Shown one piece after another: positions 1 through 9,090 of a stretch of DNA of 43,247 nt; the first letter of the stretch is position 1, and each line of letters opens with the position of its first letter. Made by a program: the position numbers and the translations under genes. This DNA is from Acidovorax sp. (GTDB taxonomy: Bacteria; Pseudomonadota; Gammaproteobacteria; Burkholderiales; Burkholderiaceae_C), in NCBI RefSeq assembly GCF_016783915.1, contig NZ_JADHVT010000026.1:1-43247 (forward strand), in the 5' to 3' direction. The notes under the pieces were generated by a model. That model saw nothing but the letters and a program-made list of their open reading frames with translations, searched no databases and had not been told where the DNA came from.

Positions 1-573
1 CACCTGCGCGAGCAGCGTGGCCCGGGCCAGCAGCACATGGTCGGCAATGGGCGTAAAAGGTTTGGCGGGCAGGGCCACCGTGCCGTTCCAGGCGTGGTGA
101 AAGGTCAGCGCCGCACCATGGTCGATGAGCCAGGGCTGGCGGTGCCACATCAGCAGATTGGTGTTGCGCGCAGTGCGGTCCACATTGCCCACCAGGGCAT
201 CGAACCACACGAGGCGCGAGGCAAAATCATCCGACACCACATCCACCGCCGGGTCGAAATTGAGCGCGCCCGAGAGGTAATCCAGCCCCACGTTCAGGCC
301 ACCGCTGGCGCGCACCAGGTCCTGGATTTCGGGGTCGGGCTCGGTCTGCGCCAGGGCGGGGTCGAGCTGGGCCAGCACGATCTCGGGCACGGGCAGGCCC
401 AGCGCACGGGCGATGCCGCCCGCAATGATCTCGGCCAGCAGTGCGCGCACGCCCTGCCCTGCGCCACGGAACTTGAGCACGTAGGTGCCTAGGTCGTCGC
501 CCTCGACGATGGCGGGCATGGAGCCACCTTCACGCAGCGGCGTGACGTAGCGATTGACGGTGATGGTTCTCAC
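1..573 (-). CDS. HipA-like kinase family protein (C-terminal part beyond window)
   Basis: The first 191 codons are present; the gene runs off the left edge. The visible part matches the HipA-like kinase family: an N-terminal segment VTPLREGGSMPAIVEGDD, a Lys-containing strand (TYVLKFRGAGQG, about residues 27-38) that would bind nucleotide, then DFASRLVWFDALVGNVDRTARN and LLMWHRQPWLIDHGAAL, which carry the catalytic-loop-like NVDRTxRN and the IDHG metal-site motif. The start is a GTG overlapping the TGA of cobD (GTGA), preceded by GGGAGA at a suitable distance, so it is translationally coupled to the B12 operon. Its substrate is unknown. Family membership is fairly sure; any toxin or signalling role is not shown, and no HipB-like antitoxin is visible here. 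Confidence 0.8.
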   Translation of the reverse strand, partial: MRTITVNRYVTPLREGGSMPAIVEGDDLGTYVLKFRGAGQGVRALLAEIIAGGIARALGLPVPEIVLAQLDPALAQTEPDPEIQDLVRASGGLNVGLDYLSGALNFDPAVDVVSDDFASRLVWFDALVGNVDRTARNTNLLMWHRQPWLIDHGAALTFHHAWNGTVALPAKPFTPIADHVLLARATLLAQV

Positions 574-1649
574 AAGGTCTCCCTCGATCCGATGGAATGC
601 GGGATGGTACGGCCCGCAGGGCCCAAGATGGCCTGCCATGCAGCCTGCAGCGCATCTTGTGCGGCGGGCGCCAGCACCCCCAGGCGCACGGTGCCGGGCA
701 GGCCGAATGACGCCGCATCGCGCAGCTTGATGCCGCCGGCGCGCAGCGCAGCCAGATCGCTCTGCAACGTGTGGGTAGCAGGCTGCACGCAGAAATAGTT
801 GGCCAGGCTGCCCGCGTGCACAGCCCAGCCCAGATCGGTGCACAGCGTCTGCTGGCGCGCCTTCCAATCGCCCAGGGTGCGCAGGCTGTGCACCAGCCAT
901 TGCTGCACGGTGGCCTGCGTCCACGCCTGCAGCAGTGCCACGCCGTGGGCACCCACGGGCCAGGAAGACGCCAGGGCCGTCAGCCCCAGTGCCTGCTCTT
1001 CACAGTCTGGCGGCGCAATCGCATAGGCGGCACGTACACCCGTCAGCCCCAGGGCCTTGTTGGGGGTCCAGAGCTGCCAGCAGGCCGAGGGCATGAGTGG
1101 CGACGGCGCACCAACCCATGCGCCCTCCGCGCCGAGCCTCAGGGGGACATACGCGCAGTCGAGCACACGCCAGGCAACGTCGGCATCGCTTTGTCGCCAA
1201 CCGCGCAACGAGGGATCTTCCACACCCAGAGGGCTGGAGGGCTCGCATGCCCATTGCAGGCCCGCTGCGGCGCCGCCGCCCCGCAGCACCTCCAGCCCGC
1301 GCACCTGCGCGGCCTGGGCGTAGTCGCCATAGCTGTGTGGCGGCACGGCCACCTGCACCGCGCCCTGCTGTGCGGCCAGCGCGGTGATGCGGTGGATGAA
1401 CTCGCTGGCACTGGCCGCCAGCACGATGCGCCCTGGCGATACGCCGTGGAAGGCGCCCAGGGCCTCGCGCAGCGCCGTGTAGGCCGGGTCGGGGTAGCGC
1501 GTGGCGTCGGCCGCCTGCACGGCGTGCAGCGCCTCGGGGCATGGCCCGCAGGCGTTGCTGTTGGTCGAGAAATCAAACACCGGAACGCCCGCGGCGTCCG
1601 GGCCACCGTGCAACGGCGTGGGCGCAGAGAAACGACGCGGCGAGCTCAT
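570..1649 (-). CDS. cobD: L-threonine-O-3-phosphate decarboxylase (CobD/CobC family PLP enzyme)
   Basis: 359 aa, class I/II aminotransferase fold. It would decarboxylate threonine phosphate to (R)-1-amino-2-propanol phosphate, the linker attached by CbiB in the nucleotide-loop pathway. The N-terminal FDFSTNSNACGPCPEAL is the typical substrate-gate segment, ATRYPDPAYTALREAL follows, and the PLP lysine lies in TPNKALGLTGVRAAY. The ATG was chosen because it overlaps the cbiB stop by 4 bp (ATGA); the open frame extends further upstream through cbiB but that part is out-of-frame shadow. The gene ends in a GTGA overlap with the HipA-like gene. The symbol follows Salmonella usage; Pseudomonas denitrificans calls the same gene cobC. 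Confidence 0.9.
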   Translation of the reverse strand: MSSPRRFSAPTPLHGGPDAAGVPVFDFSTNSNACGPCPEALHAVQAADATRYPDPAYTALREALGAFHGVSPGRIVLAASASEFIHRITALAAQQGAVQVAVPPHSYGDYAQAAQVRGLEVLRGGGAAAGLQWACEPSSPLGVEDPSLRGWRQSDADVAWRVLDCAYVPLRLGAEGAWVGAPSPLMPSACWQLWTPNKALGLTGVRAAYAIAPPDCEEQALGLTALASSWPVGAHGVALLQAWTQATVQQWLVHSLRTLGDWKARQQTLCTDLGWAVHAGSLANYFCVQPATHTLQSDLAALRAGGIKLRDAASFGLPGTVRLGVLAPAAQDALQAAWQAILGPAGRTIPHSIGSRETL

Positions 1650-2650
1650 GCATGCGCCCAAGCAAACACCACCAGCACCAGCAACTGCAGGCCCGCCACC
1701 ACGGGCACCATGGCCAGCACCACCTGCGTGCCCAGGCGTGCAGCGCGCCGCGTATCGAGCGGCCCCGCCCGGCGGCCCTTGCTGTGCAGCGTGTACACCC
1801 CGGGCTTGGCCAGGCGCACGTTCAACGCCAGTGCCATGGCCGCCATGGGCCAGCCGCTGTTGGGCGATGGCGTCTTGCGCGCCTGGCGGGCCAGCGTGGA
1901 AAACGGCAGTCCCCTGGCGACCACCGCCAGCAACAAGGCGGTGATGCGGGCCGGCACCCAAGACAGCACATCGTCCGCCCGCGCCGCCCACTTGCCCGCC
2001 CATTGCCAGTAGCGCCCGCTGCGCATGCCGGGGTAGCCCCACATGGCGTCGGCCGTATTGGCCATGCGGTACAGCGCAGCCCCCGGCAGACCCAGCAGCG
2101 CAAACCAGAACAGCGGCGCCACCACGGAATCGTTGAGGTTCTCGGCCAGCGACTCGATGGCCGACTCGCGCACCTGCACGGCGGTGAGAGCGCTCACGTC
2201 CCGGCTCACCAAGCGAGCCAGCTGCGCGCGCCCGGCGGGCAGCGACTGGCCCAGCGCCACCTCCACCGCCAGCACCTCGTCGTGCAGCATGCGCCAGGCC
2301 AGCAGGGGCTTGAGCAGCAGCGCCAGCATGCCGAGGGCAAGCCAACCCATCAGCGTCAACGCCAGGTGCTGCAACCACCAGGAAACTATCAAAACAATAG
2401 CAGCCAAGGCAATCCACACTATCGCCCCCAGCCAAAAACGCCGAAAGTCCTGTGCCACAGGCGTCAGCGGGGCCACCCGCTCGCCTCCCCAGTGCAAGGC
2501 CGTGCCCATCCACACCACCGGGTGCCAGCGGGCGGGCGGCTCCCCCAACCACCAGTCAATGGCCAGTGCCAGCAGCGGCACGCCCATCCACACCGCTGCC
2601 GCAGGCCAGCCCAGGCCAGGGAGCAGTAGCAAGGACCAGTGCTCGGACAC
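1646..2650 (-). CDS. cbiB: Adenosylcobinamide-phosphate synthase (CbiB/CobD)
   Basis: 334 aa polytopic inner-membrane protein that joins aminopropanol (phosphate) to adenosylcobyric acid. Family hallmarks are DWWLGEPPARWHPVVWMG near the N-terminus, ESLAENLNDSVVAPLFW, and ANTADAMWGYPG in the middle. The start is GTG, 6 bp after the cobO stop; the end overlaps cobD by 4 bp. Near residues 76-85 the coding sequence contains a degenerate copy of the dispersed ATAGC-N19 element (see the repeat at 2397), which reads as part of a hydrophobic segment. Length is normal for the family, so the gene looks intact. Confidence 0.93.
   Translation of the reverse strand: MSEHWSLLLLPGLGWPAAAVWMGVPLLALAIDWWLGEPPARWHPVVWMGTALHWGGERVAPLTPVAQDFRRFWLGAIVWIALAAIVLIVSWWLQHLALTLMGWLALGMLALLLKPLLAWRMLHDEVLAVEVALGQSLPAGRAQLARLVSRDVSALTAVQVRESAIESLAENLNDSVVAPLFWFALLGLPGAALYRMANTADAMWGYPGMRSGRYWQWAGKWAARADDVLSWVPARITALLLAVVARGLPFSTLARQARKTPSPNSGWPMAAMALALNVRLAKPGVYTLHSKGRRAGPLDTRRAARLGTQVVLAMVPVVAGLQLLVLVVFAWAHA
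2397..2425 (+). repeat. Degenerate copy of ATAGC-N19-AGCGC dispersed element inside cbiB
   Basis: ATAGC at 2397-2401, then 19 nt, then ATCGC (one mismatch to AGCGC). It is preceded by ACTATCAAAACA and is visibly richer in A/T than the surrounding gene. It is the weakest of four copies in the window; the others are at 9053, 11222 and 37586. Confidence 0.45.
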
Positions 2651-2656
2651 AGTGGC

Positions 2657-3226
2657 TCAGTCTTCGATGCCGCGCTGCGCGGGAATGCCCGCCTTGAACG
2701 CGTGCTTGATCAGCTGCATCTCGGTCACGGTGTCGGCCAGCTCGATGATCTCGGGGGGGCAGCGGCGGCCGGTGAGGCACACGTGCACGTCCTTGGGCCG
2801 ATCGCGCAGGGTCTGCAACACGCCGTCGAGCGGCAGCCAGCCGTAGATCAGCGGGTAGGTGATCTCGTCCAGCACCACCAGGAAATGCTCGCCCGACAGG
2901 ATGGCGGCGCGCGCCTTTTCCCAGCCGTCGCGCGCGAGCTGGGCCGAGTGCTCCAGGTCCTTGCTCTTCCAGCTGAAGCCGTCGCCCAGGCCTTCGATGG
3001 GCAGGCCTATCTGCTCGAACATGCGGTGCTCGCCAAATCGCGCCGTGGGCACTTTCATGAACTGGAAGATCTTCACGGCCTTGCCCCGGCCATGGGCGCG
3101 GAGCGCCAGGCCAAAGGCGGCCGTGCTTTTGCCCTTGCCGTCGCCGGTGTTGACGATGACAAGGCCCCGGCGTTCGCCCTCGGGCTTTTCGTAGCGTTTT
3201 TCGGTGGGCGGGGTTTCGATCTGCAT
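2657..3226 (-). CDS. cobO: Cob(I)yrinic acid a,c-diamide adenosyltransferase (CobO/BtuR)
   Basis: 189 aa, cytoplasmic. It transfers the adenosyl group of ATP to the cobalt of cob(I)alamin precursors or salvaged corrinoids. The P-loop GDGKGKS is at residues 28-34, followed by [37 protein letters not shown] and [20 protein letters not shown] are CobO signatures. The ATG at MQIETPP was preferred because homologues start at about this distance from the P-loop; the frame stays open a further 29 codons upstream and would overlap the CobN-like gene. It lies 29 nt downstream of that gene and 6 nt before cbiB. Confidence 0.93.
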   Translation of the reverse strand: MQIETPPTEKRYEKPEGERRGLVIVNTGDGKGKSTAAFGLALRAHGRGKAVKIFQFMKVPTARFGEHRMFEQIGLPIEGLGDGFSWKSKDLEHSAQLARDGWEKARAAILSGEHFLVVLDEITYPLIYGWLPLDGVLQTLRDRPKDVHVCLTGRRCPPEIIELADTVTEMQLIKHAFKAGIPAQRGIED

Positions 3227-3255
3227 GGTGTCGATTCTTTCAGAGAGACCGGGCA

Positions 3256-6200
3256 TCACACGCCGGCCGGTTGCAGCGGGGAAGACAACGAGGACGGACG
3301 GCGCGCCTGCCACGCGGCGCCCGCCATCGCCACCAGGGCCATGACCAGCAGGGCCACGATGCCGGCCATGCGCTCCACGGGGCTGGGCTCTTTGACGGCG
3401 TCGGGGGCTTTGCGCTCGGGCTGCCGCTCCAGTAACACGCCCATGGTAGGCACGGCGGGCGCGGAGGGTGGTGCTTCTGCCTGGGCGGGCGGCGCGGGCA
3501 GGTCAGCGGCGGGGGGCGCAGGCTGTGGCGCTGCCAGGGCTGGCGACTGCGGCGCCGCAATGGCCATACCTGCAGGCGGGGTCAGCTCTACGGACTCACC
3601 ACGAGCCGCTCGCTCCACCCAGCGGCGCACGCTGGGCAGCTCGGCCGCCAGCGGCGCGGCACGCGTCAGCTCCTGGTACATCTGCGCCAGTTGTTTTTGC
3701 GTGTCGGCATCGGCCTGCCAATAGCCCTGGCGCTGCGCCTGCACCAGGCGCTCCAGCGACTGGGCATAAGCCTGCGGATGCTCTTTGAGCCACTCGGGCA
3801 GGCCCAGCTGGTGCTTGTCGCGCACCAGCACGTCGTAGAAGCTCTGCCAATGGTCGCTGCGCACCGTGTCGGGCGCGACGGCCTGCCAGCCCCAGGCGAA
3901 CTGCACGGCCTTGAGCACCTGCAGCGTGCCCGAATAGCCCTCGGCCTTCTGCGCCTGGAGCCAGCCCGGGTGCAGGTAGCGCGACTGCATCTCCAGCGCA
4001 ATGGCGCGCTGCGCGGTCTCGGTAGTGGGCTCGCCTGCATCCTGCAGCTGGGCCACATGCAGCTCCAGCCCCTGCGCTCGCCCCGCCACGCGGGCTGCGG
4101 CCGACAGGCCGCCCAGGTACTGGAACGGATCGTCCGAGCTGACCATGGCATACAGGTGCGAGCTGCGCGACAGGATGGCGGCATCGGCGCGGCGCAGGTG
4201 GGCACCCAATGCCTGAGCCGCCACACCGCCCGCCACGCCGGTCACCGGCTCGCCCGCCAGATAAGGCTGGCTCATGCGTTCGAGGAACATCTGGCCCAGG
4301 CGCGCATCGTTGGTTTGCAGCCCGTCGCTTTGCACCGCGTCCGACAGGCCGGTGCCGTAGTCGCCCACCGCATTGCCGAACGAGCGCACGCGCGCCAGTT
4401 GCTCGGCCTGCGCGCGGGGCACGCCCTGCTTGCGCAGTTCCTGGTCGATCTGCGCGGTATTGCGAGCGATCACGTTGCCGGGCTCGGCCGTGGCGGCCTG
4501 GGCCACCGCACGGTCCAGCAGCGCCATCAGCCCGGGGAACTGGTCACGGTACGAGCCGGTGATGCTCATGAGCACATCGACGCGCGGGCGTTTCAGCTCA
4601 TCGGCGGGGATGGTCTCGACCCGCGCCGGGCGGCCCGAGTCGTCCCACACCGGGCGCATGCCCAGCGCCACGAGCGCCTGCGCTTCCATGATGCCCTGGT
4701 GGCGCAGCGTTTCGCCCGCCCACAGCGACAACGCCAACCGCTGCGGCGCCTGGCCACCATGGCGCGCCTGGTAGTCCTTGAACCAGTCGTTGAACAGCGT
4801 CTGCGCCACGGCATAGGCCTGGCGCGTGGGCAGGCGGCTCGGGTCCAGCCCCGTGAGGTTGCGGCCTGTGGGCAGGCTGTCGGGGTTGCGGATGGGGTCG
4901 CCACCGTACGCAGCGGGCAGGTAGCGCCCTTCCAGCGCAGCCAGCAAGCCGGGTAGCTCGCCTTCCGTGGCCAGCAGGCGCTCCAGCTCTTGCGCGCGCT
5001 GTGCCAGTTGCAGCAGCGCGGGCGTATCGATGGGTTGGCGCGCTGCGCGGTTGGGCACATGGTCTTGGGCGCGCACCAAGCCGTCCTGTGCTGGCGGTGC
5101 ATCGGGCAGCGCGGGGCGCAGGTCCAGCACGCTGGCTGCCTGCGCATCGGTCAGCGCCACTTCGAGCCAGCGCGCGGGGCGTGCAGCCAGCACCGCATCG
5201 TGCTTGATCAGGAAGGCTTCGTCGATGTCTTCGCCCAGCGCCTCGATCAGCGGCTTGCGCAGCGCCTGCAGGACGGTCTCGCGCCGCTGCTCGGGCGCGG
5301 GTACGCGGCCGAACACGGCCAGGCCCTTGGGCTGCGAGCTTTGCGCGAGCTGGTCCAGGTAGGGGTGCAGGATTTCAAGAAAGCCGTGGAAGTCGGCCGC
5401 GATGCGCTCGGCGCTCCAGCCCAGGTCGTGGTGCAGCTGGTGCTCCACAAACTGCGCCACCAGCTGCTTTTCGAGCGCGCGGCGCGTGGGGCCTTCGTCC
5501 ACGGTTTCCCATTCGTGCATCACCTCGTGCATGTGTGCCATGCGCGCCTCGAAGCCGGCCGGAGCGAACACGGGCGTGCGGTGGCTCACCAGCACAGCGC
5601 GGCCCCGGCGCTTGGCCGTGAGGGCCTCACCCAGGTTGTCCACGATGTAGGGATAGACCACGGGCAGGTCACCGAGCGGCAGCAGCGCGTCGTCGTGCAC
5701 ATCCAGCGCACGGGCTTTGCCACCGGCCCATTCCTGCGTGCCGTGGGTGCCGAAGTGGATGAGCGCATCGGCCTCCAGCTGCGCCCACAGGTACACGGCC
5801 AGGTAGTGGTGCGACAGCGGCGCCTTGGACTTGTGCATGAACGGGTTCTGGCCCAGGCGCAGGGTTTCTTCGCGCGGGGGCTGGGGCAGCACCGAAAGGT
5901 GACCCACCTGCAGGCGTGGGATGGCGAACACCTTTTCGCCCTGCCAATTGACCACGTAGCGGCTCCTTTCGGGAGTGCCCCAGTGCGCGTTCATGCGCTC
6001 GCGCACGGCCTTGGGCAAGGTGGCCAGATGCTGCTCATAGCGCGCCAGCGGCAGCGCGGCGGCCTGTCCGTTTTGCAGCAGCGCGCGCACATCGGCGCCG
6101 GGGTAATACGCGGCGAGCAGCGGCTTGAGCCCATCGATCCAGCCCTGCTCGGGCACCTGCTGCGTGCGGTAGCCTGCCTGGGCCAAGCCGCCAGAGACCT

Positions 6201-7437
6201 GCTCCAGGCTGCGCGGCACGTTGAGGAACGAGGCGCCAAAGTTGGTGCCGCCCGGGGGGTAGTTGTAGACCATGGCCACCAGGCGCTTGTCGGCGGCAGG
6301 TTGGGTCTGCAGCGCGATCAGGCGCCGTGCCTTGGCGACCACGGCCTGGGCCTGGCGTTCGATGAGGCGGAAGTCTTGCCCCTCGGCGCCGTGGGCAGCG
6401 ACCAGGACCGGGTCGATGGCACCCGCCGCCTCAGGCTGCGCCAGATAGAACGGAACATCGGACAGCGACAGGCCCGTGTCGCTGACCTCCCACGCGGCGG
6501 CATCGCCTGCGCGGTAGGGCTGCGTGCCGAGCAGCGGCACGCCCCAGCGGGCCAGCAGCGGCTGCAGCGCGGCGGCCTGGGGCACGAGCTGGTGCAGCAC
6601 CAGGACAGAGGCGTGCAGGCGGCCGGGTCCGGTGCCGCTCTCGGGGGGCAGCTCCAGCACCTCGGCCAGCGTCTGCGCCGTGACCTGCTGCCCAAAGGCG
6701 GCATAGGCGAACAGGCCTTGCTGGCGGAAGGTGCGCAGCCAGGCATCGAGCCATTCGGTACTGCCATCCACAAAATGGTGGCGGTGCACCAGCACGGCCA
6801 CGGCGGGCAGGCTGCGCAGCGCGGGCTGGCCCTGGCGCCAGGCCTCCAGCGCGGCGGCGTTGGGGAGCAGGCGGGGCGCGTCGGGGTGGTAGATACCCCG
6901 GGGGGGCAGGATGTCGGGCGCGGGCAAGGCAGGCATGGCAGCACCCGCCACGGTGGCACGCGCCAGGGCAATGGCGTTCTTCAGGTTGCGCGGGCCACCG
7001 GCCTGCAGGTAGGCCACCATACGGGCGGGCGCATCCAGCGCAGACAGGTCGACGGCGGGCGTGCCCGCAGGCACCCAGACCACGCGGCCAGGGGTGCGCA
7101 CAGCACGCGCATCGAGTTGCGGCCCCGCCATGCGGCGCAAGCGCGCCTCCACGCTGGCATGCGGTGCATCCACCCACACCATGGCGGCGCCTGCCAGTGC
7201 GCGCTCCAGCTTCTGGGCCTGGGCCGCGTCGAGCACCGCCGGGCCGGCCAGCGGGTAATCGATGTGCACAAAGCCCAGGCCCGCGTCGGAGGCCAGGCGC
7301 TGCACCATGGCCGTGCGTGGGGCGGTGGTGATGTCAGAGGTTAGCCAGAGCAACACGGGCGCAGACTGCGCGGCCTGCACCAGCGGCGCAGCCAGCAGCA
7401 GGCACCACAGTGCCGTGCGCAGGATCAGCGCCTTCAT
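3256..7437 (-). CDS. CobN-like protein, exported and membrane-anchored
   Basis: 1393 aa. The body matches the CobN/magnesium chelatase H family: [20 protein letters not shown] near residue 390, and [15 protein letters not shown] near residue 557, where classical CobN carries a metal-site motif. Classical CobN inserts cobalt in the cytoplasm with CobS and CobT, neither of which is here. Unlike it, this protein begins with a signal peptide (basic MKALILR, hydrophobic core, AQAAQ-like cleavage area near residue 24) and ends with a Pro/Ala-rich linker (about 1287-1345), a hydrophobic helix (about 1357-1376) and a basic tail QARRP. I infer a periplasmic domain tethered to the inner membrane. The ATG overlaps the DUF2149 stop by 4 bp, so it is coupled to the ExbB-like/DUF2149 pair. 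Function is unproven: metal insertion, removal or corrinoid handling are all possible. Confidence 0.88.
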   Translation of the reverse strand: MKALILRTALWCLLLAAPLVQAAQSAPVLLWLTSDITTAPRTAMVQRLASDAGLGFVHIDYPLAGPAVLDAAQAQKLERALAGAAMVWVDAPHASVEARLRRMAGPQLDARAVRTPGRVVWVPAGTPAVDLSALDAPARMVAYLQAGGPRNLKNAIALARATVAGAAMPALPAPDILPPRGIYHPDAPRLLPNAAALEAWRQGQPALRSLPAVAVLVHRHHFVDGSTEWLDAWLRTFRQQGLFAYAAFGQQVTAQTLAEVLELPPESGTGPGRLHASVLVLHQLVPQAAALQPLLARWGVPLLGTQPYRAGDAAAWEVSDTGLSLSDVPFYLAQPEAAGAIDPVLVAAHGAEGQDFRLIERQAQAVVAKARRLIALQTQPAADKRLVAMVYNYPPGGTNFGASFLNVPRSLEQVSGGLAQAGYRTQQVPEQGWIDGLKPLLAAYYPGADVRALLQNGQAAALPLARYEQHLATLPKAVRERMNAHWGTPERSRYVVNWQGEKVFAIPRLQVGHLSVLPQPPREETLRLGQNPFMHKSKAPLSHHYLAVYLWAQLEADALIHFGTHGTQEWAGGKARALDVHDDALLPLGDLPVVYPYIVDNLGEALTAKRRGRAVLVSHRTPVFAPAGFEARMAHMHEVMHEWETVDEGPTRRALEKQLVAQFVEHQLHHDLGWSAERIAADFHGFLEILHPYLDQLAQSSQPKGLAVFGRVPAPEQRRETVLQALRKPLIEALGEDIDEAFLIKHDAVLAARPARWLEVALTDAQAASVLDLRPALPDAPPAQDGLVRAQDHVPNRAARQPIDTPALLQLAQRAQELERLLATEGELPGLLAALEGRYLPAAYGGDPIRNPDSLPTGRNLTGLDPSRLPTRQAYAVAQTLFNDWFKDYQARHGGQAPQRLALSLWAGETLRHQGIMEAQALVALGMRPVWDDSGRPARVETIPADELKRPRVDVLMSITGSYRDQFPGLMALLDRAVAQAATAEPGNVIARNTAQIDQELRKQGVPRAQAEQLARVRSFGNAVGDYGTGLSDAVQSDGLQTNDARLGQMFLERMSQPYLAGEPVTGVAGGVAAQALGAHLRRADAAILSRSSHLYAMVSSDDPFQYLGGLSAAARVAGRAQGLELHVAQLQDAGEPTTETAQRAIALEMQSRYLHPGWLQAQKAEGYSGTLQVLKAVQFAWGWQAVAPDTVRSDHWQSFYDVLVRDKHQLGLPEWLKEHPQAYAQSLERLVQAQRQGYWQADADTQKQLAQMYQELTRAAPLAAELPSVRRWVERAARGESVELTPPAGMAIAAPQSPALAAPQPAPPAADLPAPPAQAEAPPSAPAVPTMGVLLERQPERKAPDAVKEPSPVERMAGIVALLVMALVAMAGAAWQARRPSSLSSPLQPAGV

Positions 7438-7802
7438 GGCTTGGCGGGGTCGGCCGCGCCAGCGCCCGCGTCTGCAGGCGCCACACCGGTTTCGGGGATG
7501 TAGACGATGTTACCGTCTTCGAGCTTGTAGGCAACGCCCGCACGCACGCCCTGCCCTTGCGCTGCGCTGCCAGCGCCCTTGAAGCGCACTTCCTTGCCCT
7601 GCTCGCGCACGACCACTTCCATGTCGGGCTGGCCGGGGTTGCGGATGATGGTGACGCTCTCATGAGCGCTGGTCTGGGTCTGCACGGCCACGGCCGTGAG
7701 CAACGCCACGACCAGCACCAGGAACACGTCCACCAGGTTCACGGCGGACAGCATCGGATCGTCGTCGTCCTCGGCCAAGACGTTCAAGTGGCGCAAGCTC
7801 AT
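7434..7802 (-). CDS. DUF2149 domain protein, ExbD-like membrane segment
   Basis: 122 aa. After a short acidic N-terminus (AEDDDD, 10-15) comes one membrane helix, VNLVDVFLVLVVALLTAV (21-38), then a small soluble domain ending in a charged Pro/Ala tail. The helix resembles the proton-conducting helix of ExbD (FIDVMLVLL in E. coli), and the aspartate is residue 25, the same number as the essential Asp25 of E. coli ExbD. Orientation would be N-in, domain in the periplasm. It overlaps the ExbB-like gene upstream and the CobN-like gene downstream by 4 bp each (ATGA). Assignment to DUF2149 is from memory of the family; the ExbD-like role is my inference. Confidence 0.8.
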   Translation of the reverse strand: MSLRHLNVLAEDDDDPMLSAVNLVDVFLVLVVALLTAVAVQTQTSAHESVTIIRNPGQPDMEVVVREQGKEVRFKGAGSAAQGQGVRAGVAYKLEDGNIVYIPETGVAPADAGAGAADPAKP

Positions 7803-8266
7803 TGCGCCACCCCGCGCTCCTTGCGCACCACCAGCAGCTCGGCCAGCAGCCAGCGGCGGCGCACCGAGTACACCACCAGGCCCACCGACGCGGCGGCCAG
7901 CGCCAGCACCACACCCGCAAAGGCGCCGCTGAACACCGCCAGCGCCTGCTGGCCGTTGCCCGCCGCCACGCTCTGCAGCGCAGGGCCCAGCGGGATCATC
8001 GTGGCGATCAGCCCCAGCATGGGCGACAGGCGGCTGAGCAAGCGCACGGGCTCCACCTGGCGCACCAGTTGCAGCTCCAGCTCTTCCATCGACAAACCCG
8101 GCGCCACGCGCAGCGAACGGTACTGCGGCTGGCGCCAGCGCTGCCACGCCTCCATGAGCGTGGCGCCGCCCGACCACAGCGCGTAGACAAACGCCAGCCC
8201 CACCAGCACCAGCACCGGCCACAGCAACGACTGCGCGACCTGCGAAAAACCCGATTCGATGTTCAT
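7799..8266 (-). CDS. MotA/TolQ/ExbB-type proton channel protein
   Basis: 155 aa with three predicted membrane helices: about 13-36, 79-98 (LSPMLGLIATMIPLGPAL) and 106-135. The second carries the family motif in which ExbB/TolQ have a Gly/Thr-rich, proton-path helix. It would be the stator subunit of a proton-motive-force transducer, paired here with the DUF2149 protein instead of a canonical ExbD. No TonB gene lies nearby. It starts 29 nt after the ABC ATPase gene and overlaps DUF2149 by 4 bp, so it belongs to the B12 operon. Shorter than E. coli ExbB (244 aa), near the lower end of the superfamily. Confidence 0.88.
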   Translation of the reverse strand: MNIESGFSQVAQSLLWPVLVLVGLAFVYALWSGGATLMEAWQRWRQPQYRSLRVAPGLSMEELELQLVRQVEPVRLLSRLSPMLGLIATMIPLGPALQSVAAGNGQQALAVFSGAFAGVVLALAAASVGLVVYSVRRRWLLAELLVVRKERGVAQ

Positions 8267-8295
8267 GCTTCCACTCCCTCAATCCATGTGTTGTT

Positions 8296-9090
8296 TCATT
8301 GGCTGTGCTTGCGCTGCATCGATGGCAGCGCCATCCACATGCCATCCAGATGCCGCACGTGGATGCGGTGGTCAAACACGCTCTCCAGCGCCGCGTGCGT
8401 GGCGGGTGCATCGCAGGCGCCCTGGTGCAGCACGCGGCCCTGTGCCATCACCACCATGTCGTCGGACTGCAGTGCCAGCGACACCTCGTGCAGCACGCTG
8501 ACCACCGTGCCCCCCGCATCGACCAATGCACGCATGGTGTGCAGCCAGTCGGTCTGGTGCGGCGGGTCGAGGTTGGCCAGGGGCTCGTCCATCAGCAGCA
8601 CCTGCGCCTGCACCGCCAGGGCGCGGGCCAGCAGCACGCGCTGGCGTTCGCCGCCCGACAGCTGCGACAGCGGGCGGTGGCGCCAGTCCCAGGCCTGCGT
8701 GGTGCGCAGCGCCTGCTCCACCGCTGCGTGGTCGGCCGCACCCGGCGGTGCCAGCCAGGCCTGGTGCGGCAGCCGGCCGAGCATGGCCACGTCATAACTG
8801 GTCAGGTCGTCAGCCGAGCCTTCGTTCTGCCCCAGCCAGGCGAGCTGGCGGGCGCGTTCGCGCGCAGGAATCTGCGCCAGCGGGCGGCCGAGCAACAACA
8901 CGTCGCCCTGCACCGCCACACGCGGCAGCAGGCCCGCCAGCACCTTGAGCAGGGTGGACTTGCCCGCTCCGTTGGGGCCGACGATGCTCGTCCAGCGCCC
9001 GGCGGGCAATTGCAGGTCAATGCCCTGCAATATCGAGCGATTCCCGATGCTGGCGCTTATCCCATTTGCACTGATAGCTATTGATTTCAT
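8296..9090 (-). CDS. btuD: Cobalamin/siderophore-type ABC transporter ATP-binding protein
   Basis: 264 aa. Walker A GPNGAGKST at 38-46, signature LSGGERQR, Walker B VLLMDEP followed by LANLDPP, and the switch histidine in VLHEVSL. It would power the BtuC permease in importing B12 from BtuF. The ATG overlaps the btuC stop (ATGA). The N-terminal residues (MKSIAISANGISAS) are encoded by a copy of the dispersed ATAGC-N19-AGCGC element, so the start region of this protein seems to have been shaped by a repeat. Substrate assigned from the riboswitch operon and btuF; FecE/FhuC-like ATPases look alike. Confidence 0.9.
   Translation of the reverse strand: MKSIAISANGISASIGNRSILQGIDLQLPAGRWTSIVGPNGAGKSTLLKVLAGLLPRVAVQGDVLLLGRPLAQIPARERARQLAWLGQNEGSADDLTSYDVAMLGRLPHQAWLAPPGAADHAAVEQALRTTQAWDWRHRPLSQLSGGERQRVLLARALAVQAQVLLMDEPLANLDPPHQTDWLHTMRALVDAGGTVVSVLHEVSLALQSDDMVVMAQGRVLHQGACDAPATHAALESVFDHRIHVRHLDGMWMALPSMQRKHSQ
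9053..9081 (-). repeat. ATAGC-N19-AGCGC dispersed element at the start of btuD
   Basis: Read on the minus strand: ATAGC (9081-9077), 19 nt, AGCGC (9057-9053). Flanks AAATCA before and CAGC after match the cobU copy. It lies in frame over codons 4-13 of btuD. Confidence 0.65.

Noticed and set aside
570-2552. Continuous 660-codon frame that would make a long N-terminal extension of cobD
   Set aside because: Only the last 359 codons resemble CobD; the rest is an out-of-frame reading of cbiB.
4990-7344. 784-codon open frame on the plus strand opposite the CobN-like gene
   Set aside because: Shadow frame of a high-GC gene: composition rich in Gly/Arg/His/Gln, no family pattern, wholly antisense to a strongly recognisable protein.
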